Both the position numbers and the translations under genes were made by a program. 64,000 nucleotides of DNA. Source: Streptomyces rapamycinicus NRRL 5491 (lineage in GTDB: Bacteria; Actinomycetota; Actinomycetes; Streptomycetales; Streptomycetaceae). Below are positions 17,368 to 24,049 of the stretch, piece by piece. Within the stretch, counting starts at the first letter, position 1. Each line of letters begins with the position of its first letter. The DNA lies in assembly GCF_024298965.1 (NCBI RefSeq), contig NZ_CP085193.1, positions 1,488,001 to 1,552,000 on the forward strand, written 5' to 3'. Under the pieces are notes generated by a model that had not been told where the DNA came from, ran no database searches, and was given only the letters and a program-made list of their open reading frames with translations.

Positions 17368-18288
17368 GTGGGCGGTGTGATCACCGGCTTCGGTGTCATC
17401 GCGACCATCATCGTCACCGGCTATGTCATCGGGCGCCGCCGCTCCTTGGGCGCCCACGGCCGCGACGTGCTCACCAAGCTCTCCTTCGATGTGGCCTCCC
17501 CCGCGCTGCTGTTCACCACGCTCTCCAAGGCCGACCTCTCCGTCGTCGTCTCCACACCGCTGCTGGTGACGGCCCTGTCCACCTTCGTGGTCGCGGGCAC
17601 GTTCGTGGCCGTCGGCGCCGTACGGCGGTGGAGCGTCGGCCGGACGACGATCGGCGCGCTGTGCGCGAGCTACGTGAACGCGGGCAACCTCGGCATCCCC
17701 ATCGCGATGTACGTCCTGGGCGACGCGAGCCTGATCGCGCCGGTGCTGCTCTTCCAGCAGCTCGTCATGACCCCGATCGCCCTGACGGTCATCGACCTCT
17801 CCCGCCCCGATACGCGCCCCTCGCTGATCCGCAGGCTGACCAGCCCGTTCCGGAACCCCATCGTGATCGGCTCGCTGTCGGGCGTCCTGGTGTCCGCCAC
17901 CGGCTGGCGGGTCCCCGGGCCCGTCGTGGAACCGCTCTCGCTGCTGGGCGGCATGGCCGTGCCCGCCGTGCTGCTGGCCTTCGGGATCTCGCTGCCGGGC
18001 AGTCAGCTCCCCGGGCGCGGCGAGGAGCGCGGGCCGGTGCTGCTGTCGGTGGCGCTGAAGTCCTTCGCCCAGCCGGTGGTGGCGTGGGCCATCGCGGCGG
18101 GTGTGTTCCGGCTGAGCGGCCCGGCGCTGTTCGCCGCCGTCGTCACCTCCGCGCTACCGGCGGCTCAGAACCTGTTCACGTACGCCACCCGGTATCAGAC
18201 CGCCACCGTCCTGGCCCGTGAGTCGATCCTGCTGTCCACGCTGCTCGCACCGCCGGTGCTGATGACGGTGGCCGCGCTGCTCGGCTGA
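17368..18288 (+). CDS. AEC (auxin efflux carrier) family transporter
   Basis: This is a 306-residue membrane permease with about ten hydrophobic helices in two inverted halves. AEC hallmarks are GFGVIATIIVTGYVIGRR at the start, the polar-containing helix CASYVNAGNLGIPIAMYVLG, and LPAAQNLFTYATRY in the second half. Bacterial members export or exchange small carboxylates such as malate or malonate; the substrate here is unknown. GTG 17368 is preceded by GGTGGAGG. The frame is open farther upstream but that part is hydrophilic and crosses the palindrome at 17228. It has no obvious operon partner and is followed by the sigma-factor promoter region. Confidence 0.85.
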   Translation: MGGVITGFGVIATIIVTGYVIGRRRSLGAHGRDVLTKLSFDVASPALLFTTLSKADLSVVVSTPLLVTALSTFVVAGTFVAVGAVRRWSVGRTTIGALCASYVNAGNLGIPIAMYVLGDASLIAPVLLFQQLVMTPIALTVIDLSRPDTRPSLIRRLTSPFRNPIVIGSLSGVLVSATGWRVPGPVVEPLSLLGGMAVPAVLLAFGISLPGSQLPGRGEERGPVLLSVALKSFAQPVVAWAIAAGVFRLSGPALFAAVVTSALPAAQNLFTYATRYQTATVLARESILLSTLLAPPVLMTVAALLG

Positions 18289-18478
18289 AGAACTTTGTTT
18301 GCCCCTGGAGGCCCAGGGCAGGCGGATATTCGTGCTTCGGACCGTAGGCACGCACCGCGGGAGCAGTCTGCAATGCTCCAGACCGCGGCGGCGCGCCGGT
18401 CCGCACGTCCCCGTGAACCTCCCGCGATGCACTCCCGGTCCCAGGTGACCCGTCAGCCCATCGCAGGAGGTGTGTTCC

Positions 18479-19297
18479 ATGACGACCGCGACGCAGGACA
18501 TGACACGGCCCCGGACCGGCCCCACGAAGCACCCGCACGACGACGCGCCGGACACCAGCACCGAGTTCGCGGAAATGGCCCGGCTCCCCGACGGCCCGGA
18601 GAAGGAGGCGCTGTGCCGCCGGGTCGTGGAGGCGTGGATGCCGATGGCCGAACGGCTGGCCCGGCAGTACCGCAACCGCGGCGAATCCCTGGAGGATCTG
18701 CAGCAGGTGGCCGCGCTCGGCCTGGTGAAGGCCGTCAAGCGGTACGACCCGGAACACGGCACCGCCTTCGCCGGGTTCGCGGTGCCCACGATCGTCGGCG
18801 AGATCAAGCGCCACTTCCGGGACCATCTGTGGGTGCTGCATGTCCCCCGCCGGGTCCAGGATCTGCGCAACCGGGTGCGGGCCGCCCACCGCGAGCTGTC
18901 CCACGGGGTGGACGACCGGCCGCCGCGGGCCCAGGAGATCGCCGAGCGCACCGGGCTGACCGAGAAGGAGGTGCGCGCCGGCATGGAGGCCATGGGCAGC
19001 TACACCCCGCTCTCCCTGGACGCCCAGCCGACCGGCGCAGACGACGGCTACTCGCTGGCCGACACGCTCGGCGCCCAGGAGCCCGCGTACGATCGGGTGG
19101 TGGACCGCGAGGCAGTGCGCCCCGGTCTCAGCCGGCTCCCCGACCGGGAGCGGCAGATCCTTTACATGCGTTTCTTCTGCGATATGACACAGAGCCGGAT
19201 CGCCGAGCAGCTGGGCATCTCCCAGATGCACGTCTCACGGCTCATCAACCGCACCTGCTCCACCCTGCGCGCACAGGCGCTCGCCGAGGCCAACTGA
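18479..19297 (+). CDS. SigB/SigF/SigG-group (SigF subfamily) sigma-70 factor
   Basis: This is a 272-residue group 3 sigma factor of the stress and sporulation type. Region 2 is seen in LARQYRNRGESLEDLQQVAA and VKRYDPEHGTAFAGFAVPTI, region 3 in PRRVQDLRNRVRAAHREL, and region 4 in LPDRERQILYMRFFCDMTQSR with helix-turn-helix IAEQLGISQMHVSRL. AGGAGG sits eight bases before the ATG. GTTT-N15-GGGCAG at 18297-18321 loosely resembles the GNNT-N14-16-GGGTAY promoters read by this group, so autoregulation is possible. No anti-sigma factor gene is adjacent. Nearby genes (SDR, HdeD-like, DUF2267) are typical general-stress genes, consistent with a stress locus. Confidence 0.9.
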   Translation: MTTATQDMTRPRTGPTKHPHDDAPDTSTEFAEMARLPDGPEKEALCRRVVEAWMPMAERLARQYRNRGESLEDLQQVAALGLVKAVKRYDPEHGTAFAGFAVPTIVGEIKRHFRDHLWVLHVPRRVQDLRNRVRAAHRELSHGVDDRPPRAQEIAERTGLTEKEVRAGMEAMGSYTPLSLDAQPTGADDGYSLADTLGAQEPAYDRVVDREAVRPGLSRLPDRERQILYMRFFCDMTQSRIAEQLGISQMHVSRLINRTCSTLRAQALAEAN

Positions 19298-19436
19298 GCC
19301 GGTCGCCACGTTGCGCCGCTGGAACGATGTGCATCGCCTTAGCGGGTGACCGTGGCGCCGTGGGGGGCTACGGCTCCCCCGGCGGGCTGCGAGGGTCGGG
19401 GCGGCGGGTGACGGACCAACGAAGGAGACCGAGCCA

Positions 19437-20276
19437 GTGAACAGCAATCCCGATCGTCCTCCTCCGGTGCACGTCCCGGAACTCCTCAAGGGGCAGAAGG
19501 CGCTGGTCACCGGGGCGAACTCGGGGATCGGAAAGGCCACCGCGATCGCGCTGGGGCGCTCCGGCGCCGATGTGGTGGTCAACTACGCCAGTGACCGGCC
19601 GGCCGCCGAGGCCGTCGTCGCCGAGATCCAGAGCCACGGTGTGCGGGCCTACGCCCATCAGGCGGATGTGTCCCAGGAGGACCAGGTCGTCGACCTGGTG
19701 TCCACCATGGTCGACCGTCTGGGCACCATCGACATCCTCGTCGCCAACGCGGGGCTCCAGCGGGACGCGCCCACCACCGAGATGACGCTCGAACAGTGGC
19801 AGAAGGTCATCTCCGTCAACCTCACCGGCCAGTTCCTGTGCGCCCGGGAGGCCATCAAGGAGTTCCTGCGGCGCGGTGTGGTCCCGGAGGTGTCGCGGGC
19901 GGCCGGGAAGGTCATCTGCATGAGCTCGGTGCACCAGACCATCCCCTGGGCCGGCCATGTGAACTACGCGTCGTCCAAGGGCGGCGTGGCGATGCTGACG
20001 CAGACCCTGGCCCAGGAGTTCGCACCCCATAAGATCCGGGTGAACGCGATCGCGCCGGGCGCCGTCAAGACCCCGATCAACCGCGGCGCCTGGCAGACCC
20101 CCGAGGCACGCGACTCCCTCCTGCGGCTCATCCCGTACGGCCGCGTGGGCGACACCCTGGACATCGCCAACGCCGCCGTCGTCCTGGCCTCCGACCTGTG
20201 CGACTACGTGGTGGGCACCACCCTCTACGTCGACGGCGGCATGACCCTCTTCCCGGGCTTCGCCACGGGTGGCTGA
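19437..20276 (+). CDS. Short-chain dehydrogenase/reductase (glucose 1-dehydrogenase-like)
   Basis: This is a 279-residue classical SDR. The cofactor motif TGANSGIGKATA is at about residues 23-34, VANAG marks the core, and the catalytic tetrad Ser ... Tyr177-x3-Lys181 lies in NYASSKGG. The C-terminal VVGTTLYVDGGMTLFPGF is typical of glucose 1-dehydrogenases. It would oxidise a sugar or alcohol with NAD(P)+ in the cytosol. GTG 19437 has AAGGAG upstream. It follows the SigB-type sigma gene by 140 bp in the same direction and may be a target of that factor (inference); no convincing GGGTAC promoter was found in the gap. Confidence 0.87.
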   Translation: MNSNPDRPPPVHVPELLKGQKALVTGANSGIGKATAIALGRSGADVVVNYASDRPAAEAVVAEIQSHGVRAYAHQADVSQEDQVVDLVSTMVDRLGTIDILVANAGLQRDAPTTEMTLEQWQKVISVNLTGQFLCAREAIKEFLRRGVVPEVSRAAGKVICMSSVHQTIPWAGHVNYASSKGGVAMLTQTLAQEFAPHKIRVNAIAPGAVKTPINRGAWQTPEARDSLLRLIPYGRVGDTLDIANAAVVLASDLCDYVVGTTLYVDGGMTLFPGFATGG

Positions 20277-20322
20277 GCGGGGGCCGGGGCTCGGCGGGCG
20301 GAATTCGGGAAGACTGGCACGC

Positions 20323-20964
20323 ATGCCCGAGGCCCCGGTTTCCCTCATCCACCCCGTGCCCTACTACGCCCAGTGGGAGTCGCCCGCCCTGGTGCCCGAC
20401 ATCATCGCGGGCACCCTGTCGGCGGCCGACGATCCGCTGTGGCAGAAGTCCGGGGCCGCGAGCCCGGAGGAGTACGCGTTCTGGTCGTGGCGGCTGTGCG
20501 GGATGGCATGTCTGCGCATGGCGCTGGACCACTGGCGCGGCACCGCGCCACCCGCGGTGACACTCGCCGAGGAGTGTGTCGAGGCGGGGGCGTATGTGCG
20601 CCACCCGGACCGGGTGGACGGGCTCGTCTACGCCCCGTTCGCCGACTACGCGCGGCGGCGCTGGGAGCTGTTCGCCGAGTCCCGGCCGCGGCTTCCGGCC
20701 GAGGAGCTGCCGGGACATCTCGCGGCCGGGCGGCTCGCGATGCTGTCCGTCCACCCCTCCCTCCGCACCCTGGACCCGCGGCCGCCGCACCGGGGCGGCC
20801 ATCTGGTGCTGGCCGTCGGCGCCACCCCGGACCATCTCCTCGTACACAATCCATCGGGCTTCCCGGACGGCTCCCAGCGCTTCGCCGAGGTCCCCTGGGA
20901 CGACCTCGGGCGGTTCTACGCGGGGCGTGGTGTCCTGCTCGGTCCGGGCGAGCCCCGGTCGTAG
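20323..20964 (+). CDS. Peptidase C39-like (papain-fold) family protein
   Basis: This is a 213-residue cytosolic protein with the C39-like cysteine peptidase signature. Cys59 lies in RLCGMACLRMAL, His in RGGHLVLAVG, and an Asn/Asp-type third residue in HNPSGFPDG. There is no signal peptide or ABC-transporter fusion, so it is not a bacteriocin-processing C39 transporter. Substrate and role are unknown. It starts 46 bp after the SDR, with GGGAAG about a dozen bases before the ATG, and may belong to the same transcript. Activity is inferred from motif retention alone. Confidence 0.75.
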   Translation: MPEAPVSLIHPVPYYAQWESPALVPDIIAGTLSAADDPLWQKSGAASPEEYAFWSWRLCGMACLRMALDHWRGTAPPAVTLAEECVEAGAYVRHPDRVDGLVYAPFADYARRRWELFAESRPRLPAEELPGHLAAGRLAMLSVHPSLRTLDPRPPHRGGHLVLAVGATPDHLLVHNPSGFPDGSQRFAEVPWDDLGRFYAGRGVLLGPGEPRS

Positions 20965-21089
20965 GGCTCGCGCCGCCCGGCCCGCCCGCCACCCGGCCGT
21001 CTCACTCGTGCGCACCGTTGTGGTTTCCGCGCGGCCGGGTACCCATGTGGTTCCCGTAGATCATCCACGCACCGTCCCAGGGAGCCGCA

Positions 21090-21917
21090 GTGAAGTTCGG
21101 CGTATCCACGTTCGTCACCGACCAGGGCATCCGGCCCGCCCCCTTGGGGCGGGCTCTGGAGGAGCGCGGTTTCGACGCGCTCTTCATCGCGGAGCACAGC
21201 CATATCCCGGTGGACCGCCGTACCCCCTATCCGGGTGGCGGGGACCTGCCGGAGGTCTACTACCGCACCCTGGACCCGTTCGTGACGCTGGCCGCGGTCG
21301 CCACGGTCACCCGGCGTCTGCTGCTGGGGACCGGTATCGCCCTGGTGGTGCAGCGGGATCCGATCACCACCGCCAACGAAGTGGCCTCCCTCGACCTGAT
21401 CTCGGAGGGACGGGCCGCGTTCGGGGTCGGCGCGGGCTGGAACCGCGAGGAGATGGAGAACCACGGCACCGATCCGTCCACCCGGGGCCGGCTGATGGAC
21501 GAGCGGCTGCGGGCCATCCGCGAGCTGTGGACGAAGGAGAAGGCCGAGTTCCACGGGGAGTTCGTGAACTTCGACCCCGTCTTCCAGTGGCCCAAGCCGG
21601 TCCAGCGACCGCATCCGCCGATCTATGTGGGCGGTGCCGGCGACGCCGCGTTCCGGCGGATCGCCGCCGTCGGCGACGCCTGGCTGGCCAACAGCGGATC
21701 CCCCGAGGAACTGCGCCCGCAGATCGAGCGGATGCGCGAGGTGGCCGGCCGCGAGGTGCCGGTGACGCTGTACGCGATGCCCGAGGACGCCGACGTGACC
21801 GAGGGGTATCAGCGCATCGGTGTGGAGCGGGCGCTGTTCTATCTGCCGACGATGCCGGAGGCGGAGACGATCGCACGGCTGGACTCGATGGCCCGGATCG
21901 CCGCCCGGTTCCAGTGA
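21090..21917 (+). CDS. LLM-class F420-dependent oxidoreductase
   Basis: This is a 275-residue luciferase-fold oxidoreductase of the F420-dependent subgroup (TIGR03619-like). The N-terminus reads MKFGVSTFVTDQGIRPAPLG, with FIAEHSHIPVDRRTPYPGG, the cofactor-site stretch SEGRAAFGVGAGWNREEME and PHPPIYVGG. These enzymes transfer hydride from reduced cofactor F420 to diverse small molecules. The GTG start has GGGAG upstream. The next gene is a PPOX-fold protein of the F420-linked type only 16 bp downstream, so the pair forms a small F420 unit. GGGTAC at 21037-21042, upstream, looks like a SigB-group -10 box but lacks a matching -35. Confidence 0.87.
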   Translation: MKFGVSTFVTDQGIRPAPLGRALEERGFDALFIAEHSHIPVDRRTPYPGGGDLPEVYYRTLDPFVTLAAVATVTRRLLLGTGIALVVQRDPITTANEVASLDLISEGRAAFGVGAGWNREEMENHGTDPSTRGRLMDERLRAIRELWTKEKAEFHGEFVNFDPVFQWPKPVQRPHPPIYVGGAGDAAFRRIAAVGDAWLANSGSPEELRPQIERMREVAGREVPVTLYAMPEDADVTEGYQRIGVERALFYLPTMPEAETIARLDSMARIAARFQ

Positions 21918-21933
21918 GGTGCCGGGGGTCTCG

Positions 21934-22365
21934 ATGCCGCAGCTGACGGGCGCGCAGGCGCGGGAGCGCTTCGCACGGGCCAGGCTGGCCCGGCTGGCCA
22001 CCGTCGGCGCCGAGGACCGCCCGCATCTGGTGCCGGTGGTCTTCGCGCTGACCGGTGACACGGTGGTGACGGCCGTCGACCACAAGCCGAAGCGGACGAC
22101 ACGGCTGAAACGCCTGGACAACATCCGCGCCCACCCCGCCGTGTGCCTCCTGGTCGACGACTACGACGAGAACTGGGACCACCTGTGGTGGGCGCGCGCC
22201 GACGGCACGGCCCGCGTCCTGCCACCGGCCGACGAGTCGCCGGTGGCCGCGGACCACGTCCGGCTACTCGTGGACACCTACCCGGCCCAGTACCGGGACC
22301 GGCCGCCGCGCGGGCCGGTCGTGGAGATCACCGTCGACCGGTGGAGCGGCTGGCGGGCCGACTGA
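21934..22365 (+). CDS. PPOX-class F420-dependent enzyme (TIGR03668-like)
   Basis: This is a 143-residue split-barrel flavin/deazaflavin-binding protein of the pyridoxamine-phosphate-oxidase fold. It starts MPQLTGAQARERF and shows RLARLATVGAEDRPHLVPVV, the basic cofactor-binding patch DHKPKRTTRLKRLDNI and the family end VDRWSGWRAD. Such proteins bind F420 and reduce small substrates or act as cofactor chaperones. It follows the F420 oxidoreductase with the same orientation and probably the same transcript. It converges on the DUF2267 gene with a gap of only 20 bp. GTG 21920 is a possible alternative start. Confidence 0.85.
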   Translation: MPQLTGAQARERFARARLARLATVGAEDRPHLVPVVFALTGDTVVTAVDHKPKRTTRLKRLDNIRAHPAVCLLVDDYDENWDHLWWARADGTARVLPPADESPVAADHVRLLVDTYPAQYRDRPPRGPVVEITVDRWSGWRAD

Positions 22366-22385
22366 GCCCACCGTCCGTGGGCGGG

Positions 22386-22763
22386 TCAGCGCACGGACTC
22401 CGCCATCCTCGCGAACTCGCCGCCCAGCTGGGACATGGCGTGGCCGTACTCCTCGGCGGAGACGGCCTCCCGGAGCGTGGCGAGGACCGCCCGGACACCC
22501 CGGTCGGCCTCCGGCTCGGACAGCCCGGTGCGCAGGTGCACCCTGCGGACCGACTCCTCGGGGTCGAAGATCTCCATCTCCTCCGGCCCGCGCCGAAGGG
22601 ACTCCCGGAGGTGTCCGGGCAGCTCCTGGGCGAGGTCGCGGGCCTCGCCCGCGCTCAGGCGGGCCGCCAGGGTCTCGAGCGTGGCGCGGGTGACGTCGGC
22701 CGCCTCCTGCCGTGACAGCTGAGTGCGCTCCGCCACCGTCTGGAAGAACTCCCGGTCGTCCAT
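22386..22763 (-). CDS. DUF2267 family protein
   Basis: This is a 125-residue soluble protein of family DUF2267, function unknown. The pattern FFQTVAERTQLSRQEAADVTRATLETLAARLS ... AQELPGHLRESL is characteristic and is predicted to be all-helical. The remainder (FDPEESVRRVHLRTGLSEPEAD) looks like a second copy of the same helical unit. GGGAGG precedes the ATG. It is divergent from the HdeD-like gene. DUF2267 genes often sit among stress-response genes, which fits the nearby SigB-type factor (inference). Confidence 0.82.
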   Translation of the reverse strand: MDDREFFQTVAERTQLSRQEAADVTRATLETLAARLSAGEARDLAQELPGHLRESLRRGPEEMEIFDPEESVRRVHLRTGLSEPEADRGVRAVLATLREAVSAEEYGHAMSQLGGEFARMAESVR

Positions 22764-22911
22764 GCGGGCCTCCCTATGACGCGCACCAGGACACGGCCTC
22801 ACCACCACCTTGCCACGCGGGTCCACCGCCCGCGAGGCGCTGGAACCGGCGCGGAGGGACGATGGATCTGTGGGCTACGGCCATCGTGTCCCCCCGAGGA
22901 GGTGGACGACC

Positions 22912-23628
22912 ATGACTTACTCCTCCGACAGTCCGCATGGTGCCGGGCAGCCGAGAGAGGAACCCTACGGCCGGCCGGGAGAGCGGCCCGCCGATGAAGG
23001 CAACCCCTACGCCACGATGCAGAACATGCTGTCCAACACCACCTGGCAGGTCATGGTGACCGCGGGTCTGGTGGCGATCGCGCTCGGTATCATGGTGCTG
23101 GCGTGGCCGGGTCCCTCCCTGGTGGTGATCGGCGTCCTGTTCGGCGCGTATCTGCTGATCAGCGGGATCTTCCAACTGGCCGGGGCCTTCGGTTCGCATG
23201 TCCCGAGGACTCTGCGGGTGCTGAGTTTCGTCACCGGCGCGCTGAGTGTGCTGCTGGGACTGCTCTGCTTCCGGGGTCCGGCCCAGTCGATCCTGCTGCT
23301 CGCGCTGTGGATCGGCTTCGCCTGGCTGATCCGGGGCGTGATGATGACCGCCATGGCGATCTCCGGTGAGGGCATGCCCGCCCGGGGCTGGCAGGTGTTC
23401 CTCGGCCTGCTCACCATCCTGGGCGGGATCATCCTGATCGTGGCGCCCTTCGGCTCGATCACCGCGCTCACCGTGGTGGCCGGTATCTGGCTGCTCGCGC
23501 TGGGCATCATCGAGATCATGCACGGCATCCAGCTGCGCACCAGTCTCGGCGGACCCGGCGCCCCGCGCGCCGAGCACCGGGGGGCGCACTTCCCCCGCTT
23601 CCGCTCGCAGCCGCATCCTCAGGCGTAG
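22912..23628 (+). CDS. HdeD-like (DUF308) membrane protein
   Basis: This is a 238-residue membrane protein with a hydrophilic 45-residue N-terminus, six transmembrane segments and a basic C-terminal tail. The segments come in pairs of the DUF308 type (TWQVMVTAGLVAIALGIMVL; VVIGVLFGAYLLISGIFQLA; VFLGLLTILGGIILIVAPFG). E. coli HdeD contributes to acid resistance; the Streptomyces role is not known. A very strong ribosome site (GAGGAGGTGG) fixes the start. It is followed by a strong hairpin terminator, so it is monocistronic. Confidence 0.86.
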   Translation: MTYSSDSPHGAGQPREEPYGRPGERPADEGNPYATMQNMLSNTTWQVMVTAGLVAIALGIMVLAWPGPSLVVIGVLFGAYLLISGIFQLAGAFGSHVPRTLRVLSFVTGALSVLLGLLCFRGPAQSILLLALWIGFAWLIRGVMMTAMAISGEGMPARGWQVFLGLLTILGGIILIVAPFGSITALTVVAGIWLLALGIIEIMHGIQLRTSLGGPGAPRAEHRGAHFPRFRSQPHPQA

Positions 23629-23633
23629 CCCGG

Positions 23634-23667
23634 CCGCCGCGACGGCCGTGAGTGGCCGTCGCGGCGG
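23634..23667 (+). terminator. Terminator of HdeD-like gene
   Basis: A perfect 14-bp stem (23634-23647/23654-23667) with 6-nt loop starts five bases after the stop codon. There is no U-tract but it is very stable. Confidence 0.8.
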
Positions 23668-23743
23668 ACCGCGGACGATCAGGGTCAGGGGCTCCGGCTC
23701 CGGACGGGATGGCGGGGCGGGGTGTGTCAGCGGGTCCGCACCG

Positions 23744-23902
23744 TCAGCGGGTCTGCACCCACCACGCCATCAGACCGATGGCCGCGGTGCCGCACGCGTA
23801 CGAGGCACCCCGGACGAAGTTGGCGGCGGCGAGTCGGCCGTATCGACGCCATCTGCTGCTGGAACGGCTGGGTACCGGCGGGCGAACCTCCATGGTGTGC
23901 AT
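23744..23902 (-). CDS. Small single-pass membrane protein (52 residues)
   Basis: This small frame has an ATG preceded by AAAGGGG at proper spacing. It encodes 52 residues: a basic, Ser/Arg-rich N-terminus (SRSSSRWRRYGR) followed by one hydrophobic helix with Cys (ASYACGTAAIGLMAWW) and a short end WVQTR. The positive-inside pattern gives N-in topology. Function is unknown. A 17-bp perfect palindrome lies just upstream at 23926-23942, and an AT-rich interval (23970-24020) before it could hold a promoter. It lies between the HdeD terminator and the GH2 gene. Reality rests on the ribosome site, the palindrome and the protein-like character; it is short enough to be chance. Confidence 0.55.
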   Translation of the reverse strand: MHTMEVRPPVPSRSSSRWRRYGRLAAANFVRGASYACGTAAIGLMAWWVQTR

Positions 23903-23925
23903 ATGGAGCCCCTTTCGTGAGCGTA

Positions 23926-23942
23926 CGGACAGTGACTGTCCG
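23926..23942. promoter_or_regulatory. Perfect 17-bp palindrome
   Basis: CGGACAGT-G-ACTGTCCG is an 8-bp-arm palindrome with a single central base, 24 bp before the start of the small membrane protein. It is a likely operator; the regulator is unknown. Confidence 0.5.
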
Positions 23943-24049
23943 ACACGAGGGAACGACGCGCTGGAGAAAGCATACAAAAGTGTGAACTTGCTCCATGCAT
24001 CGGACTCGCCGAAAAAATTCCTTTCGACACGATTTCAGGACATGGGCGG

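Noticed and set aside
21037..21042. SigB-type promoter (GGGTAC) before the F420 oxidoreductase
   Set aside because: The -10 hexamer is ideal, but no GNNT -35 lies at 14-16 bp spacing, so it was not listed as a promoter.
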